NCBI RefSeq assembly: GCF_002994745.2
Contig: NC_037094.1
Coordinates: forward strand, 67,146,319-67,210,318
DNA: 64,000 bases
Direction: 5' to 3'
From: Rosa chinensis
Taxonomy: Eukaryota; Streptophyta; Magnoliopsida; Rosales; Rosaceae
Position numbers and translations under genes: made by a program. Positions 32,306-44,151 of this stretch are shown here, piece by piece; position 1 is the stretch's first letter, and the number at the start of each line of letters is the position of its first letter. Under the pieces are notes generated by a model that worked only from the letters and a program-made list of their open reading frames with translations, did not search any database and was not told where the DNA came from.

Positions 32306-33730
32306 TTGGAATACATCGACGAAGAATTGTCCGATCAGGAGGAGGAAGAAGAGCCTATCCGATTGGCTCCAGCAGCATTGGATGATACACTGCCAAAGGT
32401 TAGAGATCCTACAGAAAAGGTAAATTTGTGCAGTGAGGCGAAGCCAATAGAAGTGGCAATAAGAGCAAAATTAGGGCCTGATGAAAAACAGGGGCTCATC
32501 AATTTATTGTGGAAATATAAGGATTGTTTCGTGGAGAAATATGAAGATATGCCCGGATTATCTCCTAACTTGGTCTGCCATAAACTGCCGACTATCCCAG
32601 ATCAAAATCCTGTGAAGCAGGAGTCCAGGCGAATGAACTCAGAAACCTAGGTGTTGGTTAAGGAGGAAGTCGAGAAGATGCATAAGTCAGAAATCATTAG
32701 GGTAGCCAAGTATAATCAGTGGCTATCCAATGTTGTTCCAGTTTGAAAGAAGAATGGCAAAATGAGGGTGTGCGTCGACTACCGCAATCTCAATAAGGCC
32801 ACTCCCAAAGACGTTTAACCCATGCCGGTAGCAGACATGTTGGTGGACGCAGTAGCTGGTCATGAACTTCTCTCCTTCATGGACGGAACTGCCGGTTACC
32901 ATCAGATTCCAGTGGCGGAAAAAGATAGACACAAAACTGCTTTTAGATGCCCAGGTTTCGCAGGAGTTTTTGAATACGTGGTCATGTCTTTTGGTTTGAA
33001 GAACGCTGGAGCCACGTATCAGCGAGCAATGAACCTAATCTTACATGACATCTTAGGGAAGATTCTAGAGGTTTATATAGATGACGTAGTCATTAACTCC
33101 AAGCAGCGGTGTAATCACATTGCGGATTTGCGAAAAGTTTTTGAACGTATGTGGCGTCACAAGCTAAAGATGAACCCTGAGAAATGTGTGTTTGGGGTTC
33201 AAGTAGGTGATTTTTTGGGATTCATTGTACAACAGAGAGGCATTGAGGTATCAGAAGATAAAGCTAAAGCAGTTATCAATGCCTCACTGCCGCGAACAAA
33301 GAAGGAGTTGCAAAGGTTGTTGGGAAAAATCAATTTCCTACGACGGTTTATTTCCAATTTTGCCAACAAGATTCGACCTTTTTCTGCTCTACTAAAGCTG
33401 CAAGGACAAATAGAATTTGTGTGGGAAGTGAAGCATCAAGAGGCCTTTGATAGCATAAAGGCCTACATAACCAATCCACCAGTTCTCGTTCCTCCGAAAC
33501 CAAACCAACCGCTCAAACTCTACATCTCAGTTGCAGAAGCTTCAATAGGCAGCCTACTGGCACAAAACGACGAAGCGGGAGTGCAGCATGCCATTTTCTA
33601 CCTTAGTAGAAAGTTAACAGATTGCGAAACTAGGTACACACAAATGGAAAAGCTATGTTTAACGTTATACTTCTCTGCATGTAAGCTGTGCCACTACATG
33701 TTGTCATTTACCACATGCATAATCACTTAG
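32306..33730 (+). pseudogene. Gypsy reverse transcriptase and first RNase H
   Basis: After stops at 32648 and near 32743 and 32817, the main RT frame runs 32822-33730. It includes AGYHQIPVAEKDRHKTAF, MSFGLKNAGATYQRAMN, the catalytic YIDDVV (about 33073-33090) and the connection/RNase H start (FYLSRKLTDCETRYTQMEK). It ends prematurely where the canonical first RNase H should continue. Confidence 0.9.
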
Positions 33731-34616
33731 ACCGATTTGGTCAAATATATGTTCTCGTGGCCCATTCTTAGGGGCCGAATTAGAAAATGGATCTTGGCTC
33801 TTTCAGAATTTTCTTTACAATATGTGCCTCAAAAGGCTATGAAGAGTCAAGGCATCGTGGATTTTCTAGCACATCATCCCATGCTGGACGCTCCAGAGCA
33901 TTGCTAGCTAGAGGTCGCGACAAATTTATGGGGGAAGGCATGTCATATACATTGCTCCGAATTTCACCGATGGCCAGGCAGCAGTCATGTTACAACCATG
34001 GGTATTGTACTTTGATGGTTCCCGAACAGATACCATGGCCAGAGCAAGAATTACACTGGAGAATCCGACTGAAGATCACTTTTCGTACTCATTCCCGTTG
34101 GAGTTTCAATGTACCAACAACCAGGCTGAATATGAGGCCTTAATCATAGGCTTAGAAGTACTGCTGGAAATGGGAGTCAGAGACGTACAAATACTTAGAG
34201 ATTCCCTCCTGATCATCAATCAGCTACGCGAAAAGTTAAAATGCTTTAGCTTCGCGCTGGTCCCTTATTTAAACAGGACACTAGAACTGTTGGACCAGTT
34301 TGATGATGTGGATCTTGAGCACATTCCTCGCGAACGAAATTTAGCCGCGAACGAGTTGGCCCAGCTGGCAACAGGGGTAACATTGAGATATGGCGTGCGC
34401 GAGAGAATCCTTATAGTCGAGCGTCGCAAGCTTCCTTCATGGATAGTGAGAAGAGATCCTCCAGACGATACCTTAGTCGCGACCTTGGAATCCATTAACG
34501 TGGATTGGTGCATCCCTTTGATCAATTATCTCAAGCATCCTGATCAAACCATGGATAGAAGGATTCGCTATCTTGCCCTCAACTACTTCCTCAGAGGTGA
34601 TGAACTTCGCAGATGA
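33731..34616 (+). pseudogene. Gypsy second (archaeal-type) RNase H
   Basis: The stretch 33987-34616 has WVLYFDGSRT, CTNNQAEYEALIIGLEVLL and RERNLAANELAQLA, the three acidic-residue blocks of an archaeal-type RNase H. A second RNase H after the gypsy one distinguishes Tat elements. The short tail of the first domain (WILALSEFSLQYVPQKAM) lies in a different frame at about 33790-33850. Confidence 0.85.
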
Positions 34617-34628
34617 GGAGAAGATAGC

Positions 34629-35663
34629 GTGGATTTCAGATGTGTTTATGGCCGCGAAGCGAAACAACTCATGAGCGAAGTTCATTCTGGCATTTGCGAC
34701 GCTCACCAAGTAGGTCCAAAGATGCGATCGTTGCTCAGACGACATGGATATTTTTGGCCCAGTATCTTGAAGGATTGTATCGCATTCGCTAAATGTTGTT
34801 TGGACTACCAAGCTCATGGGCCGGTCCAGCATGTCCCTAATATTCCAATGCAGCCCATTATACAGCCTTGGCCCGCAAGAGGATGGGCGCTTGATTTAAT
34901 TGGGATGATTCACCCACATTCATCACTTCAACACAAGTTCATCATCGTCGCGACTGATTTCTTTACAAAGTGGGTTGAAGCAGAACCTTTGAAGGAAGCA
35001 TCTGGTGGCACGTTGCATCAATTCCTATTCAGAAACATCATCTGCAGATTTGGGATCCCAGAAGTTTTTATTTCGGACCGGGGGGCAGCTTTCATGGGTG
35101 GTGAAGTTGATAAACTGGCAAGAGAATGGGGAATACAGTTCATCCATTCCAGTCCTTATTATGCTCAGTCTAACGGTCAAGTGGAGGCCAGCAACAAGAT
35201 CATTATCAATTTTCTGAAGAAAATGTTGGAAGCTAATCCACGATAGTGCCATGAGACACTTTATGAAACTCTTTGGGCCTACCGTACCTCTAAGCGGAAT
35301 CCCACCGCAACAACACCTTATGCTTTGATGTTTGGCCATGATGCAGTCCTGCCGTTGGAAGTCAACGTCCAATCATTACAAGTTCAAGAGGAACATCATC
35401 TCATTGGAGAAGACTACATTCAGGCTATGTGGCAGGAACATGAAGACCTTAGCGAAAAGCGCTTGGAGGCTTTAGATAGTTTGGTCATGGAAAAGCAACG
35501 AGTCGCTCACGCCTATGTCAAGCGGACACGGGGAAGGAGTTACAGTGAAGGAGAGTTGGTTTGGAAAGCAGTTCTTCCGCTTGGCGAAAAATTAGATGGT
35601 TGCAGTAAATGGACTCCAAGATGGGAAGGCTCGTACACCATCTATAAAATCTTAGAGAAATGA
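34629..35663 (+). pseudogene. Gypsy integrase
   Basis: The frame includes the HHCC-type zinc region (VHSGICDAHQ...CIAFAKCCLDYQ) and the catalytic core (WALDLIGMI, ISDRGAAF, SNGQVEASNK for D, D, E). A stop at about 35244 separates it from the C-terminal part (35325-35663; RTRGRSYSEGELVWK). A stop at 35661 ends the recognisable integrase. The interval 35664-35900 is non-coding. Confidence 0.88.
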
Positions 35664-35905
35664 GCTTTTCATCTCAAAGACCTGGATGGAGATGTCGATC
35701 ATAACCCTATCAATGGGAGATACTTGAAGAAATACTTTCCCAATGTCTGGGACTCGGAGGAGTCGTGTTCAGTTTCTTCGCATATGACATGGGGGCAATT
35801 CTAGTGTTCCTACATCGCGAAGCCCATTCATGAAGGCCTGTTTTTTAGGCCCATAATCGTTTCTTTGCTACGCCTAGCAACACTAGGGAGGCAACACTAC
35901 ACTAT

Positions 35906-36012
35906 ACTAAGCCGAGTCAGCGGCTCCAGAAAATTTTTACAATACTAAGCTGAGTCAGCGGCTTCGGAAAATTTTTACAATACTAAGCCGAGTTAGCTGC
36001 TATGGAAATTTT
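35906..36012 (+). repeat. Three 38-bp tandem repeats
   Basis: The unit ACTAAGCCGAGTCAGCGGCT plus an AAAATTTTTAC tail is present three times with a few changes. The last copy runs directly into the end of the WUSCHEL-derived segment. Confidence 0.8.
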
Positions 36013-36675
36013 TTACAGCTTTGTCTCTTCTCTAGTAGAGAAAACACCTTCGCAGGAAAATAGGGTCGAGCCGTAGGAGTTGAGACTGAGCTCAAGGGAA
36101 ATGCGAGAGCCACTGCTGTAGCCGCCACCTCCCTCGGAAGTAGTCTTCATGTTGCCAAAGATGTCCTCACCGTGCATGGGGAACAGAGGAAGGGTTTCAA
36201 TCTCCATGTCCATAGATCCATAACCACCATAGTTCCTCATCTGCCCGTTAAAAGCAATCACACCAGCTGAAGAAGCAAAAGCAGATGCAGAAGATGCGAA
36301 GTTAATATACTGATCCACAGGTTTCCAATTGGTACCATTACCATTACCAACAAGCCTTGAGCTTTGCATGGGCACATGATCATCCGAAGTGAACCTTTTC
36401 TTCTGCCTCTCCTGAGCCTTAAGGTTTTGGAACCAATAAAAGACGTTCTTGCCCTCGATCTTTCCTTACCGTTTCAGCTGGAGACAGATCCTCTGAATCT
36501 GCTCTACAGTTGGGGACCTAACTCCTTTGTTGTAGTAAAGCTTATTAAGGATTCTTATCTGATCTGTAGCGGGAGTCCACCTGGTACCACTCCGCCTGCA
36601 AAACATGTTAGTACTACTCCCAGCTGCTTTGTTGCTTCCTGCATCCTCAGTTGGTTACCGGGTTTGTGGTTCCAT
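36013..36675 (-). pseudogene. WUS: WUSCHEL-derived pseudogene inside the gypsy element
   Basis: On the minus strand, one reading frame of 221 codons starts at the ATG at 36675. It shows a WOX homeodomain ([55 protein letters not shown]), then the WUS-box TLPLFPMH and an EAR-like LELSLNSY near the C-terminus. WUSCHEL is the stem-cell homeodomain transcription factor of the shoot meristem. In-frame stops at codon 7 and inside the homeodomain (after QLKR), and a shortened middle region, make it non-functional. No intron interrupts homeodomain and C-terminus. Upstream (36676-36880, minus) lies leader-like sequence with a TATAAA-type motif near 36800. Confidence 0.88.
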
Positions 36676-36849
36676 TGGTGACGGGTTGAGAGAATGCAAG
36701 AATGGAAGAGTGGTGATGATGAATGATCAAGAAAGATTGTTGTTAGAAAGATTGGAGTTGATGAAATGGTTTTGGGATTGGGGATTTGGGTTTATAATGA
36801 GATATAGGCATGTGATAGTCGAAGAGAAAAGAAGGGATTATTGGTGCAT

Positions 36850-37275
36850 GGGGGAACCAAACGGTTTTCGATGAGGTAACTGTGCCATTTTCAATATTAT
36901 CTTCTCACAGTGGGGAACCGAATGGTTTTCAAGGAGGTAACTGTTCCATTTTCAATATTATCTTCTCAAGGTGGAGTTTTCAATAGTTAGTTAATGCGAA
37001 GTTAAAGATTCATTAACAAGATAAAACCAAGAGTGTTGAGTTGGTGCCAGCAAGTGGATCCAAAAAATAAATATTAGAATAAGAAAATAGTATTGTATTC
37101 ATAAAGTGGCTTTGCGGCCAAAAGCAGTACATATACAACTATGGGGGCCTATATTTGGGGCCTTGCGAGACACAATTATGGACTCCTCACGGATATTTGA
37201 ATATCAGGATAAGAAAATATTATTGTATTCATAAAGTGGCTTTGTGGCCAAAAGCAGTACATTCATTACAAAGCC
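36850..37275 (-). repeat. Duplicated segments flanking the WUS copy
   Basis: GGAACCGAATGGTTTTC plus TAACTGTTCCATTTTCAATATTATCTT-like sequence occurs twice (about 36852 and 36910). A relative of its first part lies at 38400. The ATTGTATTCATAAAGTGGCTTTG-type segment occurs at about 37090 and 37223. These repeats belong to the non-coding 3' region of the gypsy element. Confidence 0.65.
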
Positions 37276-38426
37276 AAAGGTGGCTAAAATACAAAACATG
37301 AATCTTCGGATATTTTCTGAATCTTTCTTCAAGTGGAAGCAACTATGGAATCCAACGTCGGGTTGAGCCGCGCTATTATCTCCAGGAGGGGCAGACTTCA
37401 GGGAAGGAAAAAGAGGAGGAACGGAGCCCCCCTGCCCCCTTTACATGGAAGCGGCAGAGGAATCCAACATAGGCTTGGCCAACGCCATTATCCATGAGAA
37501 GGGAAGACTCCAGTGAAAAAAAATGGAGCCTCCAAGCCCCCTCACTTAGAAATAGCTATGGAATCCAACGTCAGGTTGAGCCACGCCATTATCTCGGGGA
37601 GGGGCAGAGAGTGAAGAAACCGAATATCGGCTTGAGTCTTTGCACCCCCTTTAGCCTTGGTAACCACCATTAGTTAGACGTGAAGTATGGGAACAACCAT
37701 TCTGTAGCTTGAACCCATTCCTTTAAAGAGTCCATCCCTTCTCATCCCTCCAAGATTCTATCAAGAAGAGAAAAGGGGAGAAGGAGGTGATAACCAAAGC
37801 CCCTTCTATCTGGAGGGCACAACAAGGGTCGGATCCAGAAGGAAGGAAACAGAGGAGGAAAGACGAACCACAAAGTGGCCTTCCTCCCTTCCCCGTTTCG
37901 CTCCACGTGTGGAATTCTAACAAAGATGATCTCGCAGGATCAGAGATCCCACACTTGGAGTCCCCTCATGTTTCTAAACCAATCTGAAGCCTGGCATTTT
38001 CCATCTAGACTTCCAGAAAGCCGAAACAAGGGGTTGCCTGAGATTACGCCATAAGGCCTAACCTAGGCTTAAGAGTACGCCATAAAGCCTAAAATTTAGA
38101 GGCTAAAGGCCATTTCATGAGGGGAAGATTTGTGAAGAAGGAGAAAGAGAAGCAAGGACTGAAAGGCTAGGCCATTTTTTGAATATTTTAGAAGATTTGT
38201 TGTGAGTATTTCCTACCCAAAATACAACTATTTATAGGGACTTCAAGCAAATCCCCACCCTTGGATGGATGGTTAAAGAGTCAAACCGATGTCAGTAAAT
38301 CGAGATTAGTGATTCCAAATCTCGGGAAAAAAGGGACTAGTAGCATGTGAGGAGCGGTTTTTGAGGAGTTAGCTATTATTAGAGGATTAATAGCATGTGA
38401 GGAGACCGAACGGTTTTCGAGGAGGC
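37276..38426 (-). other. Non-coding interval of the gypsy 3' region, possible antisense promoter
   Basis: Three degenerate copies of a TGGAATCCAACGTCGGGTTGAG-type segment occur at about 37345, 37450 and 37560. On the minus strand, CCCTATAAATAGTTG at about 38227-38241 resembles a TATA box. No protein is recognised. Confidence 0.4.
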
Positions 38427-41400
38427 CTACAGAGATTGGCCTGCGAAGCTCAATTTCAAGCAAAGTTCCTCCACGCGGAGGTTTACAGCAATGGCACCAG
38501 CTTCGGCCTGAGTGGCTCGTTCTCTGATGCGGGCCAGGTTGAGGCCCATTTCTTCAGAAGCAGCCAAAGGTTCATCAAGTTGAGCTTCTTCTGCAACAAT
38601 CGCATTCTCAACAAAGGGTAAACGGGCTTGGAGGTCCTCGATCCGAAGTTTGAAGTCGGACCTTTGGATTTGTAGTTCCCGTAGGCGAATGGCTCGCTCA
38701 TTTAAAATACTGCGGGAGATGTCCATTTCTTGAGAGAGGTTATTCAAAGCCTCTCGAGCGTCGTGAGCCTGGGCGTTCGCGGCCAATTGAAGTCAGCGGG
38801 CCCTACCAAGCTCATTCAGTAGAACGTCAATGGCACTAAATTGATGCAGGGTCAATGCCTTCTCCTGGCAAAGATACCTTAGGGCTTCCAAGACTCGCGA
38901 GAGGATGTCAATCTCCAATAGCCGAGGACCCAGATGTTCGTGAAGCACCATCTTTGCCTCATCCATAGCAGAATGAGGAGTTACCTCCAACACCCTCATC
39001 AATCTCTCGAATTTGGTGAGAGGAAGAGGAGGCGGTGGAGGCGTCACAGGATCACGAACCACCAATGCAAAAGGGTGGACAGTTTCCTCAATTTCTTCAT
39101 CTTCAACAGGTTGGTTTGTCCCTTTAGCCGCGGGAGAATCTGGGAACTCAACTCGCTGCTCACCATGGGCAAGTTGAGCAGATTCAAGCACAAAGCCCTC
39201 AGCTTCAACGACTGTCTCATTTGTTCACGAGACTTGGGGGGCACCACTACCGTCAGCATCATTTTCCATCTCTGGGGCGACTGTCCCGCCGATAGGACCC
39301 TCAGCGTTTGCAGCCACCTCTTCGGTACAAACAGAATCCTGGTCAGGTTTAGAAATGTCAGAGAGCGGGCTTAGATCTAAAGGGAAATGGAAAGCATTGG
39401 CCAACAATGGCTTACCTCTTAAGCTGTCGGGTCAATATCTGGTACATGGTCACCAAGAGGAAGAGGCCCCGCTTCATTCACATCTTGGACCTCTAGTGCC
39501 GCGAGAATCTCTATCGTCATCAGTTCCTTATAAATGGCAGAAGTCTCATAGTGGCTTTCCACGCTTTTATTCTCCAGGGAATCGTCATCAGAGATCGTTA
39601 TTAGAATGGCAAGACCTTGCAAATGCTCTGTAGATGTGGGAGATGGAAGAGGTGCCACGGGGTTAGTTGATGCTTGAATTAGCGAGAGAGTTGGCTCTTC
39701 TGCAGTGGCTCAGGATCCAGCCTGGCTCAGGCGAGAGGGATCAGTGTTCCTTTGATGGACCTGTCAAAAGATACATAGTGAAGATCCTGCCCAGATTCTA
39801 AAATTTAAATAGGATAAGACGGGGCCGGAGTTTACCAATCGCAGTCTCAGAGGTTCGTCATCTTCAAAACTCTCTTGGACGAATTGAGCTCGATTGCGTT
39901 TGCAAGCGAAGACAGCAGTGGCCTGTACGAGAAAAGAATCATAACTCAAAAAGGGGGGAAGCACCAAATATACAAGTTTGGGATCATTCTTAACCAAATT
40001 ACCTCAAAGGGATCTTCATCATGAGAAGACTCTCTATTAGGAGTCTCCTCTGCTATTGCCTTTTGTTTCCCGGCCTGAACTGAGGCTGTCCTACTCTGGG
40101 TTGTTTGCTGCAAAACACACTCAAGAATAAGAGCGGGAAAATCAAGACGAGGAAAAGGAATGGTAATTAAAGACAAAAACTTACTGTTGCCCTAGGCTCG
40201 TGGATTTGTATCCCTGGAAGTGATGAGCGAGAAGGTAGAATTGGTCGAGGGGGTTGTACTGCAGGGTTGGAGAAGCGCTCAAGAATCTCGCGGTCCTCCG
40301 GACCAGGACTACTCATGCCACAAAAGATTATGACGAAGAGTTCGTCATATGGCAGGTCCCAACAGTTCACGGACACTTCCTTCCACCAATCAGCATAATC
40401 ATCGTCGACATCGTTAAGGGGGTACATCACTCTGACCCAAGGGGGAATCACTATCAAAGTAAACTGACTCTAAAAGGGGGCAGACCCAGGCAGGGCAAAT
40501 CTCCGCCAATAGGTGTAGTAATTGGCATAATCAACCAAAGGCTAGGGCACCAACTGGACCAACCCAAATTGGTGAGCAAAGTGGTTAGGGGCATAGAGCT
40601 CGTAACTTATGCGGTCGGTGGCAAGACAAAAATCCAAGCAGGAGATGGCGCGACGAAAGGCCAAGAGGGCTCTTTCACTATGATCCCGTCCACTAGGCAG
40701 AAAGCCATCATCAAGGGGAGGAGGGAATCGCCTAGAAAGGACTATTTTTGGGTCTAGCATCTCTTCCAGCAAGTACAAGTAAATAAAACACTCGGAGTAG
40801 GGTGGAACTCGATACCTTACGTAGCGGCAAAGCTAGTTCCCCAAAAGGGAATTAACTTGAGGTTCCTTTGGAATATCACCGCGACAGAAGCAAGGGAAAT
40901 AAATCTGCAACCAAAAGGCAAAGATCCAGAAAGGGCCACTAATGTCGGTATAGAAGGGGCGCATTATAGCTCTATAAAGGGAGCGGTATAATGCACCCAA
41001 TACAGGTTGCCCAAGGCTAACGCAAATACCATTGTGGAGAGCAGTGGCCAGAAAATTCCAGGGCCCAGTAGGTTTGTTGGAAGAAGTGCAAAAGATAAAT
41101 TTACAAAGCCAGAATTCCAGGAATGTGATACCTCCTGTATGGTCACACTAGGTTCAGTAATAGTCGCGCCAGAATGGGTAGGATTTGCTGCGATGCCCCC
41201 GACCAGCCATATCCATTCATAAAGAAAATTGAATGCCATCAAACTGACCATACACATAGGGTCAAAGTCAATGGGCAACCCCGTGATGGTAAGAACATCT
41301 AGCAGAGTTATGCTCATCTGCCCAAACCGGAAATAGAATGTATTACTGGAGGTGTTCCAAAAGCAAAGAGCAGTGGCTAATGGTGTAGGGTTAGTATTAT

Positions 41401-41815
41401 GGGGAAGACAAAAGCATAGATCGATGGTTTGGGTAATACCCATTGCATCCTATTGGGCCAAATCTCTCGCTCGGACCTCTTGATACCAAACATTTTCCTC
41501 GGGAGTGATGGTAGGCCAGAAGCCCACTTTCCTCCTTGGTCCCCAACTGCTAAAATCACCGGGCACCTGCCGAAGAGCCGCTATGGGACGGCGGATGGGA
41601 AGCCCATAATAGACCATAACATCATCTGGCAAACGATCGCGAGGTGTGGGACCCAGACTCGCTTGACTATCAACTCCACCAAAGCCCATCAGTCGACTTC
41701 TCTCCTCTCCGATCTGACTTCTGCATCGAACACCCATGTTAGTCCGCCAGGTGAATGCGGCTTTCTCAGTAATTTCATCTGCTTGATCGATAACGAATGG
41801 TTTCTTGGATGCCAT
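38427..41815 (-). pseudogene. Antisense plant-mobile-domain (PMD) gene with introns, decayed
   Basis: The minus strand starts with MASKKPFVIDQADEI at 41815. It carries PMD motifs: ALCFWNTSSNTFYFRFGQ, ITLLDVLTITGLPI (about 41280-41350) and YAPNHFAHQFGLVQLVP (about 40545-40600). A coiled-coil C-terminal part follows (38427-38786) after a proline-rich segment (38793-39191). GT-AG introns are visible around 39770-40180, for instance ending TGTGTTTTGCAG near 40105 and TCTCGTACAG near 39922. A stop at 41450 and a frameshift after 40964 break it. PMD proteins occur in plants both as silencing-related host genes (MAIN/MAIL1) and within gypsy elements. The role here is unknown. Confidence 0.75.
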
Positions 41816-42693
41816 TTCTTGGTCGCAAGGAACACTTATCCATTACACCTTGATTTATAACTCATATATTTTTGGAGATTAATTTATTAGCTGGGCCAGT
41901 GAGTGACTCTAGTTGATAATTAATTAATCATTATTCCATCTTGTGAATTGCATCTGAGGTGGCAGTGAAGAGATGGCATTGCACCTTTCCCTACAACCGC
42001 AGGGCCAGCATAGTGGCCTGATGTTTTTTTTTAAAGCATGATTAAAACCCATGCGGTTTTAGATGCTAAAGTTGCAGCAAGTATGGTGGTTTCACCCTTG
42101 GTCACATGTCATGATATCGATAGCCATGATCCAATCATCCTCCCCAACGTAAGACTTGCGAAGGATTAAATGACAGCAAACAGTTTGCTATTCTGCATCT
42201 TATTTCGCCAAGTACTGTTGGCCTTGATCAAACTTGATCTAGCCAGCGAAGTAGCTCCAACACTTACATTTGAGAAAATCAACAGAGAGCCAGCGAACAA
42301 GGCAGATACTGGCTGCTATACACATGTCGAAGTTACCACCAAGGAAGAGAAGGATCCTCATTCGCGATCAAAAACAGTCTCCTTCGCATGAGGGGCACGC
42401 TAAAGTTATGATCTCCTACAACCTGCCCAAGTTTCACCAATTCACTGCATACCAGACATCAGATACATGGGGGGCAATAAAGTTGGCAAAGAAAGCGTCA
42501 GTTCATGGCAAAAGCAATTCAGATTGTGGAATTCAAGCTTTATGGCCTATTTAGAGGCCTATATGGAATCAGTCAACTAATTTCAGTCAAGCCAATAAAA
42601 GTGGCTTTGGAGCAACAACATTATAAGAGCAGTGCTAATTCAAGACCTCTTCAATCAAGATGAAGACCTTTGACTTCGAGGTCTGGGGGGCAA
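41816..42693 (+). other. Gypsy 3' untranslated region
   Basis: No gene is recognised between the PMD start and the 3' LTR. Short open stretches at 42170-42554 match nothing I know. The last bases form the polypurine tract. Confidence 0.55.
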
Positions 42694-43950
42694 TGTTTGA
42701 ACCCAAAATGAGCATTTTGGCCTGATAAAGCGTGTCTTGAAGAAATTGAGCCAATATTAGTGGCTCAAGCTATATATTGTCGATAAGTTCGAAATATATT
42801 ATTTAGAGGCCAAACAAAGCCTACCTGCAAAATTATGGAAGATTATGAGAGCTGCAAGAAAAGGAAATGATGGAAGCATGGAAATGAAAAGTCAACTTTA
42901 GCATAGTTTCCTACTTCGGCTAGGAGAAACAGAGCTAAACAAGGAAGGAGGGATGGCAGACTAACGAAACGAAATCCAAATAAGCTAAAACTTTCTAGAT
43001 TCATTCTAGACATCCCAATGATCATTTCTTATGAATAGTAGAAGAGCTAGTTTGAAGTGGAAGACCTTCAAACAATCAGTCCAATTTTCTGAAAGACAAA
43101 ACTAGAAAACAGGACCTGTAAAGAGTTCAGCAGCGTTTCCGGCCCAACCACATGGAAGTAAACTCTGAGATTTTACCAGAATGATCTAAACTCATGATAG
43201 ATCATTTTATATGAAGAAGTCAAAGGCCCATTCTAAATTCTTGGTGGATATATAATTGAAGGAATAAAGGAGCAGAAAGTGACTCAAAACCACTCTAAAA
43301 CCCACCATAATTCCATTTAGTGCTCCACTATCTCCATTAGTGCTCCACCATCTCTATTTAGTGCTCCACTATGATTTGTTTAAGGCCAAACACTATGCCT
43401 TGGTAGCCTATATATAGAGGCTACAACAAGTAACAAAGAGACAAGTCATCAACAACAGTCTCTAAGATTATCCAAGCCTCTCCACAGCAACCCCTCTCTT
43501 TCTCTTACCGGTGATCACACTCCAGTCCTAGTCTTCTCAGGAGCCGACTGTCAGTGCTACCAAACTGTCTATCAAAGTGATTCGGTCCTAGTCTCCTCGG
43601 GAGCCGACTGTAGTACTGCGACCACAACGGTTACGAAACCAACCAAGCAAGGGTAACGCCCTCACAAACCAGCTAAGCTAAAGTCACGCTTTGGCAAGTT
43701 CTCTCTACTTCCCGGTGATTTCACTTTGCTCAACCTACAACGTTAAGTATTGACTTGGTGACACAAGATAAAGTCCTCCAGCATGAGGTACAAAGAATTC
43801 CGCAACGAGGTTGGTGCTCTCCTTGTCCACAATCGCTCTAAAGAAGTCAGGTCAAGGGACACCCCCGACGATTGTACCCGAACGGTGCTGGCACTCCCTC
43901 TCAAGAAAAGAGACTGTTGACCAGCTCAAGAAAAAAACTGGAGCCAAACA
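42694..43950 (+). repeat. Gypsy 3' LTR
   Basis: TGTTTGAACCC...GAGCCAAACA. Compared with the 5' LTR it has a small insertion (GATAAAGCG near 42725), an extra TTTAGTGCTCCAC-type repeat near 43316-43370 and scattered substitutions, so the insertion is not recent. TATA region near 43408. Confidence 0.9.
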
Positions 43951-44151
43951 ATCCGCTTTGTCATGATAATGAAAATTCATGCGCATTATCCATACACACT
44001 TACTGTGATAAAGCATTTTCACATAGCATCGAAAGAAAAAATGTGACCATTACGAATCTTGGTCTTGAAATTTAATTCACATTTTTGGAAAATAATTTAC
44101 GTGGATGTCTTTATGACTGCATAATTTATATCTTCTCTCTTGTTTATGTAG

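Larger units (their letters stand above)
26792..43950 (+). mobile_element. Ty3/gypsy retrotransposon of the Tat type, 17.2 kb, with antisense cargo genes
   Basis: LTRs of 1236 bp (26792-28027) and 1257 bp (42694-43950) share sequence from TTTGAACCCAAAATGAGC to GGAGCCAAACA with scattered differences. The primer-binding site TGGCACGCCCAGTGGGAC starts at 28031, and a polypurine tract GGTCTGGGGGGCAA precedes the 3' LTR. Domain order is gag, protease, RT, RNase H, second RNase H, integrase. The extra archaeal-type RNase H and the long 3' region with antisense ORFs are features of the Tat lineage. All frames are broken. The right flank is the gag leader of copia-3. No matching target duplication is visible. 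Confidence 0.92.

Noticed and set aside
36013..36675. A functional WUSCHEL gene
   Set aside because: There are two in-frame stops, one inside the homeodomain, the middle region is shortened, and the segment lies inside a decayed gypsy element.
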